Positions 14,501-26,495 are shown, counted from the first letter of the stretch. The stretch: DNA of 64,000 nucleotides from Verticillium longisporum (GCA_019188255.1 JAETXT010000003.1:1984001-2048000); one strand, 5' to 3'. A program made the numbers and translations. The notes: generated by a model not told the origin, from the sequence alone.

Positions 14501-17192
14501 GTTCAGATAGTCAAGGCCGCAGATCAAAGTGGTTCAGGGCAATATCCTGACGGCGGCGCTCTTGCCACAACAATCATACGAAGATACGCATTAAAGATCT
14601 GCAATGATCGATGTATATTTCTACTAGACATCGTCTAACTTATAGACGCCCTGAGCAATATCAACCGCCGTCGTGACGACCACAAGAGTTAAACCAGGAC
14701 GAGGGTCAACAAACGCCTTTCACCATATTCGAACTTCATATACTTTCCTCTTTCAATCCATGGTGTCTCAAAAAACCAAGCCCCATGGCCTGTCAGCACG
14801 AGCATGGTTGTGGACTATATTACAAGTATTGGCGTCGTCATGATTAATCAGTCGACTGGACACCCCAGACGTTCGTGAAGTAGAATTTCTGTTGCGAGTA
14901 TGCGAACATCCACACTCAACAACTCTGTGATGTTCCTGAAAGATACGCGGATGTCTCGTGATATTCGTCCATGGCTATACCCAATGCCAACTGCGCACAA
15001 AATGCGCTCTATATATCATGTCTTGGTAATACTCACAACGACAACATAAAAAGAAACCAACTCACTTCTTAGGGCTACCTCACTACACAGAGCGTGAAAC
15101 CCTCTTTCAAGCCTCATGATAAACATATCATGGTGGACAAGATGTTTACCAATAGTCCACGGCGCCGATGCACACAATGCCCAAGACCAGTCACCATTCC
15201 CAGAACCACGGTAAACAAACACCCACCATGCAACGCAACCTCCTGGTCTCAGGTTGACGTTGCGGCTCGGAGGAACAAGAAAACAATGTGTGTCTCGAGC
15301 AAGCCACGATCACTGTCAAGCGGCCGCATCACACTCGAAAAACGACACCCACCTCGAAAAGCTTCCGTGGCTGGACCCGTCTGGTCTTCCGTGCATCCCA
15401 CCCAAGCACCCACCCACCCTCTTCGCAACGGCAGCAGCAGGAGGAGCAGCAGGAGCTAACGCGGCGCACACAGCAAGGTACGGCGCCGTCTCACGCACCT
15501 TACTCATGCACGACGACCGAGACGGATATTCGAGTGCCCCCCCCCCCTCACCAGAATATGCGGGGTAAGATGGTTATCAGCAAAGAGACATCTGACAGGG
15601 ATTCCTCATCCGGCACACCTTGCCAGTGGACGATTTTAGTCTATCTTATCTACAAGCATATTCACGTCTTGTCTCTCTCTATCTTGGGCCAGTGACCAAG
15701 TGTGGCGCAAGCACTGTACGCCATACGGCACGACGGAGACCGAGCGATGGAGAGACTGTTACACAACACGCGGAGCAACCATGGGGCGGGCGTCGAGGGA
15801 TCTCTGTGTCTCGGGCATGTCTCTGCTTCGTCTGCGTGGACCCGCTGCAGCATCTTGGGGCGGGTTTGACCCAGCGAAAGTCGGCCTGCAGTCTTCCATA
15901 ATCTTTCCCCAGCTCTTGTGACGCCTCCCACAACCTCCTCCTCGTCATCGGCACGCCGTGTATGGCTGTCGTGCGGCCGTGTTCCTGACCGAGGTGGCGG
16001 GGCAGCGGGGCAGCGGGGGCGCTGTGGTTCAGTTCAAAGACAACGAAACTTGCTTCTGCTTCGTCCTCGCAGCGCGCGCCGCCGAGAGCACCACATGACG
16101 AGCAAAAGGCACCATTGAGGACCGAGAGACGAGGGGAGAGAAAAGGCCACACGGTACGGTGAAGACGCGCGCACGCGCGCGCCCGTTGCACGAGGTCATG
16201 TGCCCGCCCGCCCGGAGCCCGACCGCCTACCAACACTCCTCCACCCGGCTCCTCACAGCAGAGACGAAGAGTCACGTTGGCGGAGTCGGGTCGCCTTCCT
16301 CGGTCGGGTTGCCGTCGGCGTGGTCTCTCGGGACTTTGGCATTGGGCAGCGAAACATAGGCTTGGAAAAGGGGGCCCGCTTGGCCTTTCACACCCCCCCC
16401 AGCCCCCCCCTTGCCCCGTGGCCCATGATGTAGAGAGAGGGAGAATGGGAGAGATGATGTTTCTATGTTTCTCGGTATTTCCTGCTGCCGCTGCCCCCAT
16501 CAACCTCTTGCGTTTGATGGCCGGCGATGATGTGATTTGCGCAGCTGAACGTAAGGCGAGGGGGCTAGCGCCTCGAGGGTTCCAGCTGGCGTGGAGCCAG
16601 GTCCAACACTGTGAGCGAGTGAGTGAGGAGGGAAGAGAGGGAGGAGGGGAGGGGGGGGGACCCCTCTTCATTCCTCACACGCTTGAACACTGAAGCTAAG
16701 AACAGGCCCTGAAGCTACGGGCCGGCCGGGTGCAGAGTAGCACGAAAGTTGACCACCCCCCTCCTCCTTTAGCACCCGAGATAAGATGGCGGGAACGGGA
16801 AACGACGGCGGAACCTTGAAGTCCCCCCTTCCTATTGTTGCTCCATTGTCGAGTGGGTTGTTCTCCGGGGATGTGTGCTTGCTGAGCTTCGGACCGTCCC
16901 TGAGTCGCAGGTCTTGGTCGGTGGAAGTTGGATATTCGAGCAAAAGAGCATCGTCAGGCTGTCATTGGTCTCTGGGGTCCCCTGGTATTGACGAGGGCCT
17001 CGCCTTGCGCTTGGTCGTTTTCTCCGAGGAGAGGAGGGGGGGGGCTGGCAACGGGCACTGGCGACAAGGCGAGGCGAGGCGAGTGGCTGGTGAGAGGAAG
17101 GCGTGTGTAGTCGGGAAAGGGGTGTGGGCGAAGAAAAGAATGGCATATAGAAGACACTGCACAGTGCTGTACTAAAGGTAAGGCAGGGCAAG

Positions 17193-17240
17193 GAACCTAG
17201 GTAGGTTGCATGTGGGTAGGTACCTTAGGTAGGTCGGAGA
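17193..17240. repeat. TAGGTAGG/GGTACC motif cluster
   Basis: Contains CCTAGGTAGG and GGGTAGGTACCTTAGGTAGG in tandem. The same self-complementary motif family recurs in other intergenic stretches of this window (around 11341, 18089, 25183, 51337, 51706 and 62516). Confidence 0.7.
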
Positions 17241-18088
17241 CCCGGGTAGGTCGAGAGGGGAAGAGGCGGGAGGAGGGGCAGAAGTCAGTTGACGATGGAG
17301 GAGTGGGGCGCCGTAGACTGGGCTGGCTCCTCTTTCGTGCACGCCAAAACGCCAAAATGACAAGGGATGTGTGATCGAAACGACGACAGTTCCTCGTTGG
17401 CCGACTAGGGAGGAGGGGGTGTTCCCAGAGTGGATATCGCATTATTGTTTCCCATCTTTGGCTTCCCGTGTTTCCGTCGCCTGGGATGGGTCGAGTGATA
17501 GAAAGAGAGGGAGATATCGCTTGTTCGCAGATCGGCCTCGGCATGACATGACTCTAGTCGACCGCATCTCAGAAGAAAGCGACAAGAGATTCAGACAGAT
17601 TCAGACAGATAGAGAGGGAGAGAGAGGCATTTATCTGGTCTATTCTTGTTCACTTGGATTTATCCGCAAACCTAGCGCTGGGTCTGAACCACAGTCGAAC
17701 TAACACGGTCGGCAGTGCCATCGTTCTCTCCTTTGTACGCAAACAGACTGGTGGGCTGCTTGTTCGCTGGCTCCCATCTCGGCAGGGGCCCCGGGTATCG
17801 CCCGCTCGACGCCGGGCGCCATGCCGCGCACCATGGCCGGCCGGTTTTGTTGAAGCGTTGGGCGCCGGTGTGTAGAAAAGCCGTGCAGCCATATGCCAGT
17901 CGCGTGGGCGCAGAGGCTATCTGCGTTAGACTCGAGAACCCAGGCCGCTGGCTCAACGACACGACAGGAACAATGGGGGCAGCAGGAAACATTCTCAACG
18001 TTGACACGAAATGTGGCGTGTTTTCTTTTTCTTTGAGCCAACATGCATCTATTGTTCTGTGCGCTTTCTGCACAGTTCATGTACATGT

Positions 18089-18118
18089 AGGTGGGTAGGT
18101 AGGTAGGTACCTAGGTTG
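18089..18118. repeat. (TAGG)n tract ending in a GGTACC palindrome
   Basis: Three and a half TAGG units run straight into TAGGTACCTAGG, which is an exact inverted repeat centred on GGTACC. It lies in intergenic DNA. Confidence 0.75.
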
Positions 18119-18446
18119 AGCAGCGCGGCTACGGGTTCTAGGATCCTAGGATCCATGCTTTGCTGCTGCAGAGAGCGGAAGGGAGGGAGGGAAGATGGCA
18201 GATGGCAGATGGCTGGCAGAGGCATTAGGAGTGGCAGTGGCAGATGCATGCTGGAGAATATGCTGCGCTCGAGAAGGGCACACATCCTGGTCGAGGCCGC
18301 GAAGGAGGGGGGGATGCTGGTGCTGGCGCGCCGTCTTCCGCTGGTGTGAGATGTACAGTACCCTTTTTAGCAGTCTTGGGGCCAGAAAGTGCGATGGGCA
18401 AGACAAGGGGCACGTTGAGGCAGATCAGGTTGGCAGGACCAAGAAA

Positions 18447-18491
18447 GCTGGCAAGAGCGCTGGCAAGAGCGCTGGCAAGAGCGCTGGCGAC
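18447..18491. repeat. 12-bp tandem repeat, about 3.7 copies
   Basis: Unit GCTGGCAAGAGC at 18447, 18459 and 18471, with a partial copy at 18483-18491. The three full copies are identical, which implies recent slippage. It is not inside a supported gene. Confidence 0.9.
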
Positions 18492-20115
18492 AGAAAAAGA
18501 CACAGCGAGAAAGAGAGACAGAGAGAGAGAGAGAAAGAGAGCGCGCGCAGAAGAGACGGAAGAGAAAGAGCAGGGCGCTTAAGGCAGTCTCGAGCCAATG
18601 GGAGAGTTAGCGCCCTCCAAATAGAGTCGCACTGCAGGGAATTATGACCAATGAGCGGTGTGATATACCCCGTCCGACCCCCGATGGAGCATCGAGTGAG
18701 CTTCGGTCCTGCATGGATGAAGGTTGCAGCTGCATCTCGTACCATTGTACCAAAACTGACCACCAATCAGACCCCGCGGCAGTCGCACTGCCGAAGGTGG
18801 CCCAAGCTCTCGAGCTCTCCTCTCTCTTCCTGCCTCTCTCTCTGCCTCCGCCGGCCGGCCTCTGCCCCAAACACCATGACCATCACCACCAGATGGATGC
18901 GCCCTGGCTCCTTCAACCCAACCACGGCCACTGACTCGATCCACCCCAAGGCCAGACATCCCGCCCGCCCTCCCCACGCTTGGCTGGGCTTGGCCTGGCC
19001 TGACCTGTCCTGTCCTGTCCTGTCCAAGTCTTGCTGCGCGATGATGGAGGATGCCGCCGCCTGTGGCTTGCCTTGCTTGCCTACCTCTTCTACTAGTTTT
19101 CGTCCTCGCCTACCTCAACGACCACACAGGCTCGAGCTCTCACACACACCCGCACCCGCACACCCTCGTCGGACCGCTCACAAGACGTTTCCAGGGGTCT
19201 ATTCTTATACCACCCTGCCAGTCTAAGCAGCAAGCTCCATGGCGGGAGGGGGGGGGGGTGCTTGTGTGGCCTGTTCTTCCCATCATCCGCATACCTGGCA
19301 GCGGTCAGTTGTTGGATTCCCTGTCAACCGACCGGCCCTTCACTCTGCGATACAATGGGCATCTTGCCTGTGACTGCCAACGCCCCAGACCCCAGTCGAC
19401 AAGATTCTGTTGGGTTGGGCTGGCCCGGTCGTCGGCCGTGTGCGCAAGTGCAACACGGCCGAATCACGCACATCGCACCATGCATGCGCGCTGCTGCAGC
19501 ACCCGACTGTGATGTCCCATGCCGATGCTCCTCGTCTCTCGCGGTACCATGCTAGGTCCTGGGTGCTAGGTGCTAGGTGCTAGGTGCCAGGACGCCAGGA
19601 TATGCTAGGATGATGGGCTGCTGGGATGCTGGCTCACGTCTTTCGCGCTGTGCCTGTGTCTCTCTGTGTCTGTGTCTGTCTGTCTGTGTGTCCCTCCTTG
19701 TCGCTCGTCCATCGTCGCTCAACCACATCCCACCACCATCCATACATAACCCCTCGGTAGGCGCCCGGCGCCTATCCAAGCCCTCTTCCCTATTTCTCGA
19801 TTTTCCTCGTTTTGCCACTCTTGCACGATTCTCCTTTTCCTCATGAGCATGAGCAAAGCGTGCAGTGCTCTCGTTCATGACCCTTCCTGCATATCGTACC
19901 TAGTGTCCTCGTCGCGAAAAGAAAAACAAACCACCCCGGGACTTGCAAGTGACGGCTGCTGGGCTGCGGTCACTGCCTCTTTGATACAACCTAGAAGTGC
20001 CGGCAACGGCCTGCTGACAAGAGGTTCCCTTCCCACCCCGTGCAAACTGGGCGGCCGGATACTACTCAACTTGGCGAACTATTCCCCCCTCAAAACAAAA
20101 TCACAAAACAAAATC

Positions 20116-22770
20116 ATGAGCTTGGTAAGTTGTACCTGAGCTCGCTCACAAAACCAGCGAGCACCACAGACTAACACGGTCACGTAGCATTACACACAAC
20201 AACACCGCACCATGGGCGAGCGCCGGTTGCATCACTCCGAGATGCGCCAAAAGCTAATCTGCGTGATACCTTCTTCGGCCTCAAGAGCGAGCCGCAAGAC
20301 CGTCCCATTTCCGTCGCAACAGAGTTTGTGGACACGGATTGGGACGAGGAAATCATCAGTGAGGCAGAAGACAACTCACCACGTCACAGCGTCAACTCGG
20401 TATGTGCCATCTTTTGTTGAAGTCCGGGTATCGACGCAAACCCACTAACACGGTCAAAGTCTGGTGGCCAGCCAAGTATCACTACGCTCTCTTCGTACGA
20501 TGAGGTGCCAACCCCAAGGTCAAGTCAAAGTCGCGTGGGCTATCTCGAGGGCATATCGCCACAGGCCGTTGAGGGTCCTAGGGGGCCGCATCTGTTCCGC
20601 AGCTCAACGACGCATTCGTTTGAGGAGGAGGCCATCCTGACACTGTCGCCCATCACGCCCAAGACGGCGCTTCCCTTCAGCGAGAGCATGCACTTTATGA
20701 TGCACGAGCCTCTCCCGACTGTCCAGTCCCTGCCACCACGACGTCGCAGCAGCCCTACTGCGCGCTTCACCACGGCCGAACTGGACTCCTCGAACCTCCT
20801 GCCCTGGACCCCGAAATGGTCGCGCAGTCGATGCTCAATGCTGGCATAGAGTACTCGGTCGCCGAGCGATTCGTTCAGAATGACATCAACGGTGCGATTC
20901 TCATTACCCTCAAGTTCGAGGACCTCAAGGAGCTCGACATTCCCTCCTTTGGCATGCGCCACAATGTTTGGCACCAGATCCAGAACCTGCGCGACAGCCG
21001 ACCCAGCTCACCGAGGGCGCCGACACCGATTCAAGACGAGCCGAGCCGCGAGGTGAAGAGGGAGAAGCGCAGGGACGAAGGCGAAGGACTGCTGAGGAAA
21101 AAGAGCAGCCGACGGAAGCCCAAGAAGCTGTCGCACGACGACATCATCACACCCCTCGAGTCTGTCTCTATCGTTGGCATCGAGCAGCACATCCCCAGGC
21201 CGCACTTCTGCTCCAAGGGTGAGAACTGCTCCAAGTACCGAAAGGCACAGCGCCTGATTGATGCCTTCCGCAAAGAGCATCCCTTTGTGGACCTCGAGAG
21301 CGGTGCTGTGCTCGTCGCTGGCGATCCTGGCAACCCCATGACTGCCCGCGCCCTCGACCCTTCTGAAATCATGCGTCCCATGTCGGATGCCGTCCCCTCC
21401 GTCGTCGCGTCGTCAGACATCCTCGGCACTGGTGGTGTACCGCCCATGCAGTACCTGCAGGAGGCTGCGTTGCGTGGTGTGCAAGCGAGAGACCCCCAGG
21501 ACAACGTCAGGCAGTTCCTCGACTTCCAGCAGTGCAGCGCCAACGAGGTCCCGCCGACGCCCCCTTTTGAGATTCTGGCCTCGATGAAGGCGCCCAAGGA
21601 GGGCCTGCGCGCACTCCCCAAACTCGCCATCCCAGGCAAGTCACCTCTGCGGCTCGACTCCTCAAGAGCCACGAGCGTGCCACCACCGTCAGTCCCTCAG
21701 CCGACGCAGCAACAATCGTCGTCGTCGTCGTCGCAGGAGCATGCCTTTGTGCCCTACCGCATGGACAAGGCCGAACCTCTCTCTCCGGATCTGATGACAC
21801 CCACCAACCCGTACCGCTTCGGTACCCCCTTCTCTGAGATGGATGTCCCCGTCACAGCCGTTCCCGTGGATCACATTGAGCGTAACGTCTCTCAGTCTGT
21901 GCCCCCTGACATGAACTACCACACCATTTCCTCCTCCAACCCACCCCTGCACGAGCCATGACCCAATCCCGCGCCTCCGCTCGCCGTCCCTCATTCCCCG
22001 TGCTCCCGGCTCTGGACGAGAACACCGCCACCCCGGTGGTGCGCACCTCGCCAGTCCGTACCTCCCCCGTCCGCGGCTCACCACAGCGCGCCTCCGTCAA
22101 GGCCCCTCCCCGCGTTGCCTACCCCTGGTCTCCCGCCACTGAAGGTCGTACTTTCGAGCAGGCCATCCCGCCCTCGGTGCCCGTCCGCGAGGCCGCCGCC
22201 GCCTCGGCGACCTCGATTGTTGAGACGCCCCTGACTGCCACGACCCTCGACAGTGGCATCTCCTACCAGGGACCCATGAAGAAGCGCAAGACGCGCATGC
22301 TCCGTCACGAGTGGAACGACGGCTACTTCACCCTCAAGGGAACGCGCTTGGCCATGCACAAGGACGCCGTGCACCTCGAGCGCGCTCTCGAATATGTTGA
22401 CATTGATGACTACGCCATTGCGTGCTCGTCGCTCGCGAGCCAGAGCAAGTTGAGCGCCGCGTTTAAGCGCGTGCATCTCCACTCTGGCAGTCGCGATCTG
22501 GATAGCGTTGGTGCCTTTGCGTTCCAGCTCATCCCGCAGGATAAGAATGGAAACGGCGTCACGACGAAGCTGAGGAAGAGGGAGTCGGGTTTCTCTTTCA
22601 GCGGTGCCACTGTGCCTGCTGAGGGCGTCAACGGAACCGGCAAGACACATCATTTCGCGGTGCGCAACCGGGATGAGAGGATCGACTGGATGAGAGAGCT
22701 CATGCTCGCCAAGGCGCTGAGGCAGAAGGGACAGGGCTTTGAAGTGAGCGTTAATGGGAACATGATTTAG
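20116..22770 (+). CDS. SAM and PH domain protein (Boi1/Boi2-like), reading frame interrupted
   Basis: Proposed exons are 20116-20124 (ATG AGC TTG then GTAAGT), 20188-20399 and 20460-22770. Both introns end in ACTAAC...AG. The product would be about 844 aa. A SAM domain lies at about 20800-20990 (from LLPWTP through FVQNDINGAILITLKFEDLK). A long polar linker contains Ser, Pro and Gln runs. A PH domain lies at about 22252-22740 (GYFTLKGTRLAMHKD; ends in RNRDERIDWMREL). SAM+PH is the layout of yeast Boi1/Boi2, cortical scaffolds binding Cdc42-pathway proteins and phosphoinositides at growth sites; the function here is inferred. The frame shifts by one missing base in three places: about 20239-20243, 20811-20816 and 21908-21958. 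The first can be avoided with an alternative donor at 20132. The third can be avoided with a possible intron 21882-21955 (GTAACG...GAG), although that acceptor is weak. Confidence 0.8.
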
Positions 22771-23711
22771 GTGTGAGGACGAAAGACCATGACGGGAGGT
22801 CAGAAATTGTTGGCAAGGGTCTGCGATGACCATGACGCCCCTGGCGAGGCTGCCGGCGACGTGTCTTGTCTTTCTTTTTGTTGCTTCTGGCATTTGGATA
22901 TGTTCTCTCCTCTCCTTTGGAAAAGATGTTGTTGGGGATGGGTGCTCTCGAGAGCTGAACCCCCCCTTGATTTTTGGATCTTTGTCATTTCCGGCGTGGC
23001 ATCGTGATACCTTTTTGATTGGACGCTCCTTATGAGGGTGGTGGAGGGCGATTCTGGGTAGTTTAGTCTGCAATCAAGCATGGCTTGCGTATTGCGCACG
23101 TATGAGATGTTTGTGCTCGTTCGTGACGATGTACAGAGCTGTAGTATGACTTTGAACTAGCCTTGACGCGGAGCCTTGAGCGGCAGCAGGTGAGACTTGA
23201 TCCCTGGACAGTTCTATGTGCATATTGCTCATGAAGTTGGAGTGGCCAGAGGGCGACTCGTCTGATTCAAAAGTGGAGCCCGTGGTGCTCTTTCTTTCAG
23301 TGCCTGTTCGCGATCTCGGATGTTTGGGTTCTGATATTGAAGGTAGCAAGTGCTTCCTGGAAATACTCGCCTCTACCTGTGATTCTCGACATCCTGGATG
23401 ACTGAATCATGTACCCGTCGGACAGCATGTCGAGATGATGAGACGCAGCTATGAAGTGCCGCATATTTGACAACACATCACCATGCAGATGCGATGCCCT
23501 TTTCAGAGCTTGCAATCAGCAGTCACATCATCAGACAGCATCACACATGTTAGCACCAACAAGCCAGCCAGCCAAATACAGCATAGTACATCCGTTTTTC
23601 TGCCTTTCTATACATTGCAATGCTATCTTACACACCCGTGCCAAGTCCCGCCTCCTCCATTTCACAGTGGACACATTGCGTGTTCCCCTCCCTCTCTCGC
23701 CCGACCCGTGC
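22771..23711. other. Tail-to-tail intergenic region
   Basis: The SAM-PH gene ends at 22770 on the plus strand and the SOD-like gene ends at 23712 on the minus strand, so this interval holds two 3' UTRs. The ORFs present are short or are antisense extensions. No repeat or RNA gene was recognised. Confidence 0.6.
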
Positions 23712-24776
23712 TCAGACCTGGAACGCCGGCCGCGGGCGAATGCTGGCCGCCTCGGCAACAACAGACCAGTCGACGGCATCCCACCAGGCCTCGGCAAAGG
23801 CGCGCTTGCCGCCGATGCCGTAGTCGCGTAGCCAGGTGTGCTCCCACGTGTTGAGGCACAGCAGGGGCACGAGGTCGAGGGAGCCGGGGGCTTGGCGCCG
23901 AGCTGGCTGGCGCGCTGGGTGCTGCGCAGGAAGCCCGAGGCCGAGCCGCCGGCGCCGGCCGTGTTCATGTCGCGGCCCTGCAGGCGCCAGTGGGCGCCCG
24001 GGTAGGGGGTGCCGGCGAGATAGGTCGTCAGGATGCGGTACTCGGCGCCCGAGGGGGAGGCGCCCGCCGCGGCGGAAGAGGAGGAGGAGGACGACGAAGA
24101 GGAGGAGGAGGCGGGCCCGCCGGCGGAGGAGAGGATGCCGGCGGCCGAGGGGCCGGTGGAGGCGGCGGACGAGGAGGCCTTGACGAGCCAGACGAAGCCC
24201 GGGCCGAACATGGAGGCGGCCGTCAGCGTCATCTCACGGCGCAGGGTCTCGAGGGAGGAGAAGGCGGTCGAGAGGTCGGCGGCGAGCTGCGACGGCATGT
24301 GTTCCGGGGACGGCGTCAGCGTCTTGAAGAAGAAGTGCGTGTTGTGGGCCATGGAGGCGTGGTTGAAGATGGGCGCTTGGTCGGGGTCGCGGGCCGTTGC
24401 GTGGATGATCTGCTTCGTGTCGCGCGTCTCGAGGTCGGTGCCTGGGGTTCCTTGTCAGCTGTGATCCATCTACCTTGTCGGTCGTTGCCGTCATGATGTG
24501 CGTGATGGGCTTGGGGGCCCAACATGTCCTGGAACCATCCCTTCTTCCGTGGCTCGGCACATCCGTAAGGAAAGAGACATACCAGCCGTCAACGCGTTGA
24601 GCTTGTCGAGCGTGTGCGTCATGTACTCGGTCCACGCCATCTGGAAACCGTCGGCCGACAGCACGCCGGGGACACCATTGCTGAAGTCGTGGTCGAGCTT
24701 GGGGACGCTGTGCAGAGCGCTGCTGCAGCTGCTGCGCGAGGCGGACGCGCGGCAATCTCACGCGTGGTCGGACCAT
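23712..24776 (-). CDS. Fe/Mn-SOD-like mitochondrial small-subunit ribosomal protein (Rsm26/Mrp1 type), frame broken
   Basis: Exons are 24776-24583 and 24441-23712; intron 24582-24442 (GTATGT...CCCCAG) contains an AGCTGAC branch site. The splice joins LNALTA to GTDLETRDTKQ. The N-terminus MVRPRVRLPRVRLAQQ is an Arg-rich, acid-free mitochondrial presequence. It is followed by LHSVPKLDHDF, then FNHASMAHNTHFFFK, the SOD-fold helix region, and a C-terminal block with LLCLNTWEHTWLRDYG. In fungal mitoribosomes the SOD-fold proteins mS42/mS43 (Rsm26, Mrp1) have lost enzyme activity; that role is more likely here than a true SOD. A Ser/Ala-rich insert lies near 24050-24130. Two frame breaks interrupt it: about 24713-24720 (one extra or two missing bases) and the G5 run at 23886-23890 (one base missing), after which the conserved C-terminus resumes. 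Confidence 0.8.
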
Positions 24777-25499
24777 TGTGTCTGGGTGTTGGGGTGGCTG
24801 GCTGCGGCTGGTGCTTCTGCGTCTGCTGCTGCTCTGCTTCCCCTTGTCGTCGTCGGGATCGCGTGGTGAAGGGGGTTTCGCGATTGAACTTTTTTCCATG
24901 TCTCCAAGTCTCCAATTGGCGGCCTGACGGGTGAGGCCAGGGCCAGCAACGTCCATCTCCACATGGGCCTGCTTATCGCTCTGCTTATCGCGTCACGTGA
25001 TCTCGAATCCTCCTGGTGTCTGGAGATCATGATGAGCCCGGAGTCCTGAAGTCCATCAACATACTCGTGCGAAGATCTTGAAGAGGTGCCGCAGATACTG
25101 ATTTCATCATCTCGGATACTCCCAGATACTATGCATTCTCATTTATGCTGCTCAAGCTGCTATCTCTTCAATCGGCATGCTTGAATACCTAGGTAGGTAC
25201 CTAGGAAACCAACCCATGTGCTACCTCTGCCTTCCTCGTCCGCTTCGTGCCCACGAACACTCTTTTTGCATCTTCAGCCTTGAAAGGCAGTAGATTGGAG
25301 GGCCTGTTCCTCGGACACACTGTTCATCGGCTGACAAGGCTGCGAGGCCTAATCAATCCGAAGTGAGAAAGGTGCCTGGGTAGAAGCCGAGAGTCGCGAG
25401 TCGCAGCATCACATTATGGTTCATGGCTGTCTCATCAAAAACCAAGAAACATCGACTTCAAATCGCTCGCATGTTCCTGCTATATGTGGTCCCATGGCC
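24777..25499. other. Intergenic region between two minus-strand genes
   Basis: Promoter side of the SOD-like gene and 3' side of the DUF6601-like gene. No supported ORF. It contains a TAGGTAGGTACC palindrome near 25188. Confidence 0.6.
25183..25207. repeat. Palindromic CCTAGGTAGGTACCTAGG motif
   Basis: TACCTAGGTAGGTACCTAGG lies in the gap between two minus-strand genes. It belongs to the same motif family as at 17193 and 18089. Confidence 0.75.
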
Positions 25500-26495
25500 T
25501 TAGGCGTTTCCCCTCCCAGGCGCCTGACCCTGTTTCTCCTTGTTTCTCTGCTTCGTCAGCCGTCGGCGATCTCGAATCGCAACCTGCCACTCCATACATA
25601 TCTTGTACACAACAGCCACCCCGAGCACAATGAGAAGCCCACACGCCACGACAATCGATGCCACGCTGAATCCGAACGCGGCATCCGCCCATCGCCGGCT
25701 CCTCACCGCGGCGCCCCCCTCGCTCGCTGTGAAGATAACCTGCATGCCGCTCAAGATCACCGACAAAACACCCATGACGAACAGAATGGGGACAAAGAGC
25801 CGCGCAAAGTACGGTCCGTATTGGTACTCCACCCGCTGAAAGTGCGACTTGCCGAGCAGAAATGGCGCGTACATGTTAAGGCGCGTGAGGCGGATTTCGC
25901 CGTACTGGTACCGCTCCGAGACCTCACGGTCCTCGATGGTATTCAGACTCCCTGCGAAGGCGCAGAAGTCCTCCCACGTCACATGCTCTGGTATCAGGGC
26001 CAGGCTCGGGTCCTTGGCGATGCGAAAGTCGGTCTCGGAGCGGATCAGATGATAGTACGTCCGGATGAACCCCAGCGCCGCGCGCTGGACCCGGAGGGCT
26101 CGCTCGTCCGTGCCGTCTTTGGCGCAGATGTGATCGTGCCAGAAGCCGTAGTCTCCGAGGTAGCGCGGGAGCGGCTTGACGAAGATTCGGTCGTGGTACC
26201 AGACTAAGTGGAGCTTCGGCTCTTCCGTGACGACGATCATCCGGCGCTTAACCGCTTGCCGGTGCAGTGGGGAGATGTTTTCGCTGCTTTGTCTCGACAT
26301 CAACCACAGCTTGCCTGCCATTTTGTCGAGGTCGTCGTTGCAAAACTCCTCGGTCAGGAAGTCCAAGACTCTGGACCGGTCATTCAGACTAACCCGAGGA
26401 TACCCAGGGACCTGCTTGGCCCCCTCACTTTTCTCCTCCGCATCCGGCGTCAACTGGTGTGACTTGTCGAAAGGAGGCCTTCGAGTTCGCAGCAT
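25500..26495 (-). CDS. Fungal conserved two-TM membrane protein (DUF6601-like)
   Basis: Single exon, 331 aa. The N-terminal part is soluble with conserved blocks LTEEFCNDDLDKMAGKLWLM, PLHRQAVKRRMIVVTEEPKL, HLVWYHDRIFVKPLPRYL and TWEDFCAFAGSLN. An RLNMYAPFLLG segment precedes two C-terminal hydrophobic helices (about residues 238-265 and 282-308) and a basic, Gln-rich cytosolic tail (KQRNKEKQG). This matches a fungus-specific family of membrane proteins that I recall as DUF6601; biochemical function is unknown. It is sometimes labelled a subtilisin-like protease in databases, but I see no catalytic triad and do not support that. It is divergent from the short ORF and APH-like pseudogene to its right, with about 340 bp of shared upstream sequence. 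Confidence 0.75.
   Translation of the reverse strand: MLRTRRPPFDKSHQLTPDAEEKSEGAKQVPGYPRVSLNDRSRVLDFLTEEFCNDDLDKMAGKLWLMSRQSSENISPLHRQAVKRRMIVVTEEPKLHLVWYHDRIFVKPLPRYLGDYGFWHDHICAKDGTDERALRVQRAALGFIRTYYHLIRSETDFRIAKDPSLALIPEHVTWEDFCAFAGSLNTIEDREVSERYQYGEIRLTRLNMYAPFLLGKSHFQRVEYQYGPYFARLFVPILFVMGVLSVILSGMQVIFTASEGGAAVRSRRWADAAFGFSVASIVVACGLLIVLGVAVVYKICMEWQVAIRDRRRLTKQRNKEKQGQAPGRGNA

Larger units (their letters stand above)
5654..20115. other. About 14.5 kb gene-poor region between pro1 and the SAM-PH gene
   Basis: I see no convincing gene. ORFs of 150-330 codons occur on both strands (for example 15679-16671 minus, 10057-10596 plus) but are low in complexity, rich in Arg/Pro/Ser/Cys, and lack domains or intron-joined partners. 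The stretch holds GA/CT microsatellites, G and T homopolymers, short tandem repeats and TAGGTAGG-type motifs, and is more AT-rich around 13.9-15.1 kb. The part next to 5653 must contain the pro1 promoter and 5' leader. Long upstream regions are common for fungal developmental regulators; non-coding transcripts are possible but cannot be shown from sequence. Confidence 0.55.

Noticed and set aside
15679..16671. 330-codon minus-strand ORF
   Set aside because: Arg/Pro/Ser/Cys-rich chance frame in GC-rich DNA with equally open frames on the other strand and no recognisable motif.
22078..23073. 331-codon minus-strand ORF
   Set aside because: Antisense to the PH-domain exon of the SAM-PH gene, whose sense translation is clearly the real one.
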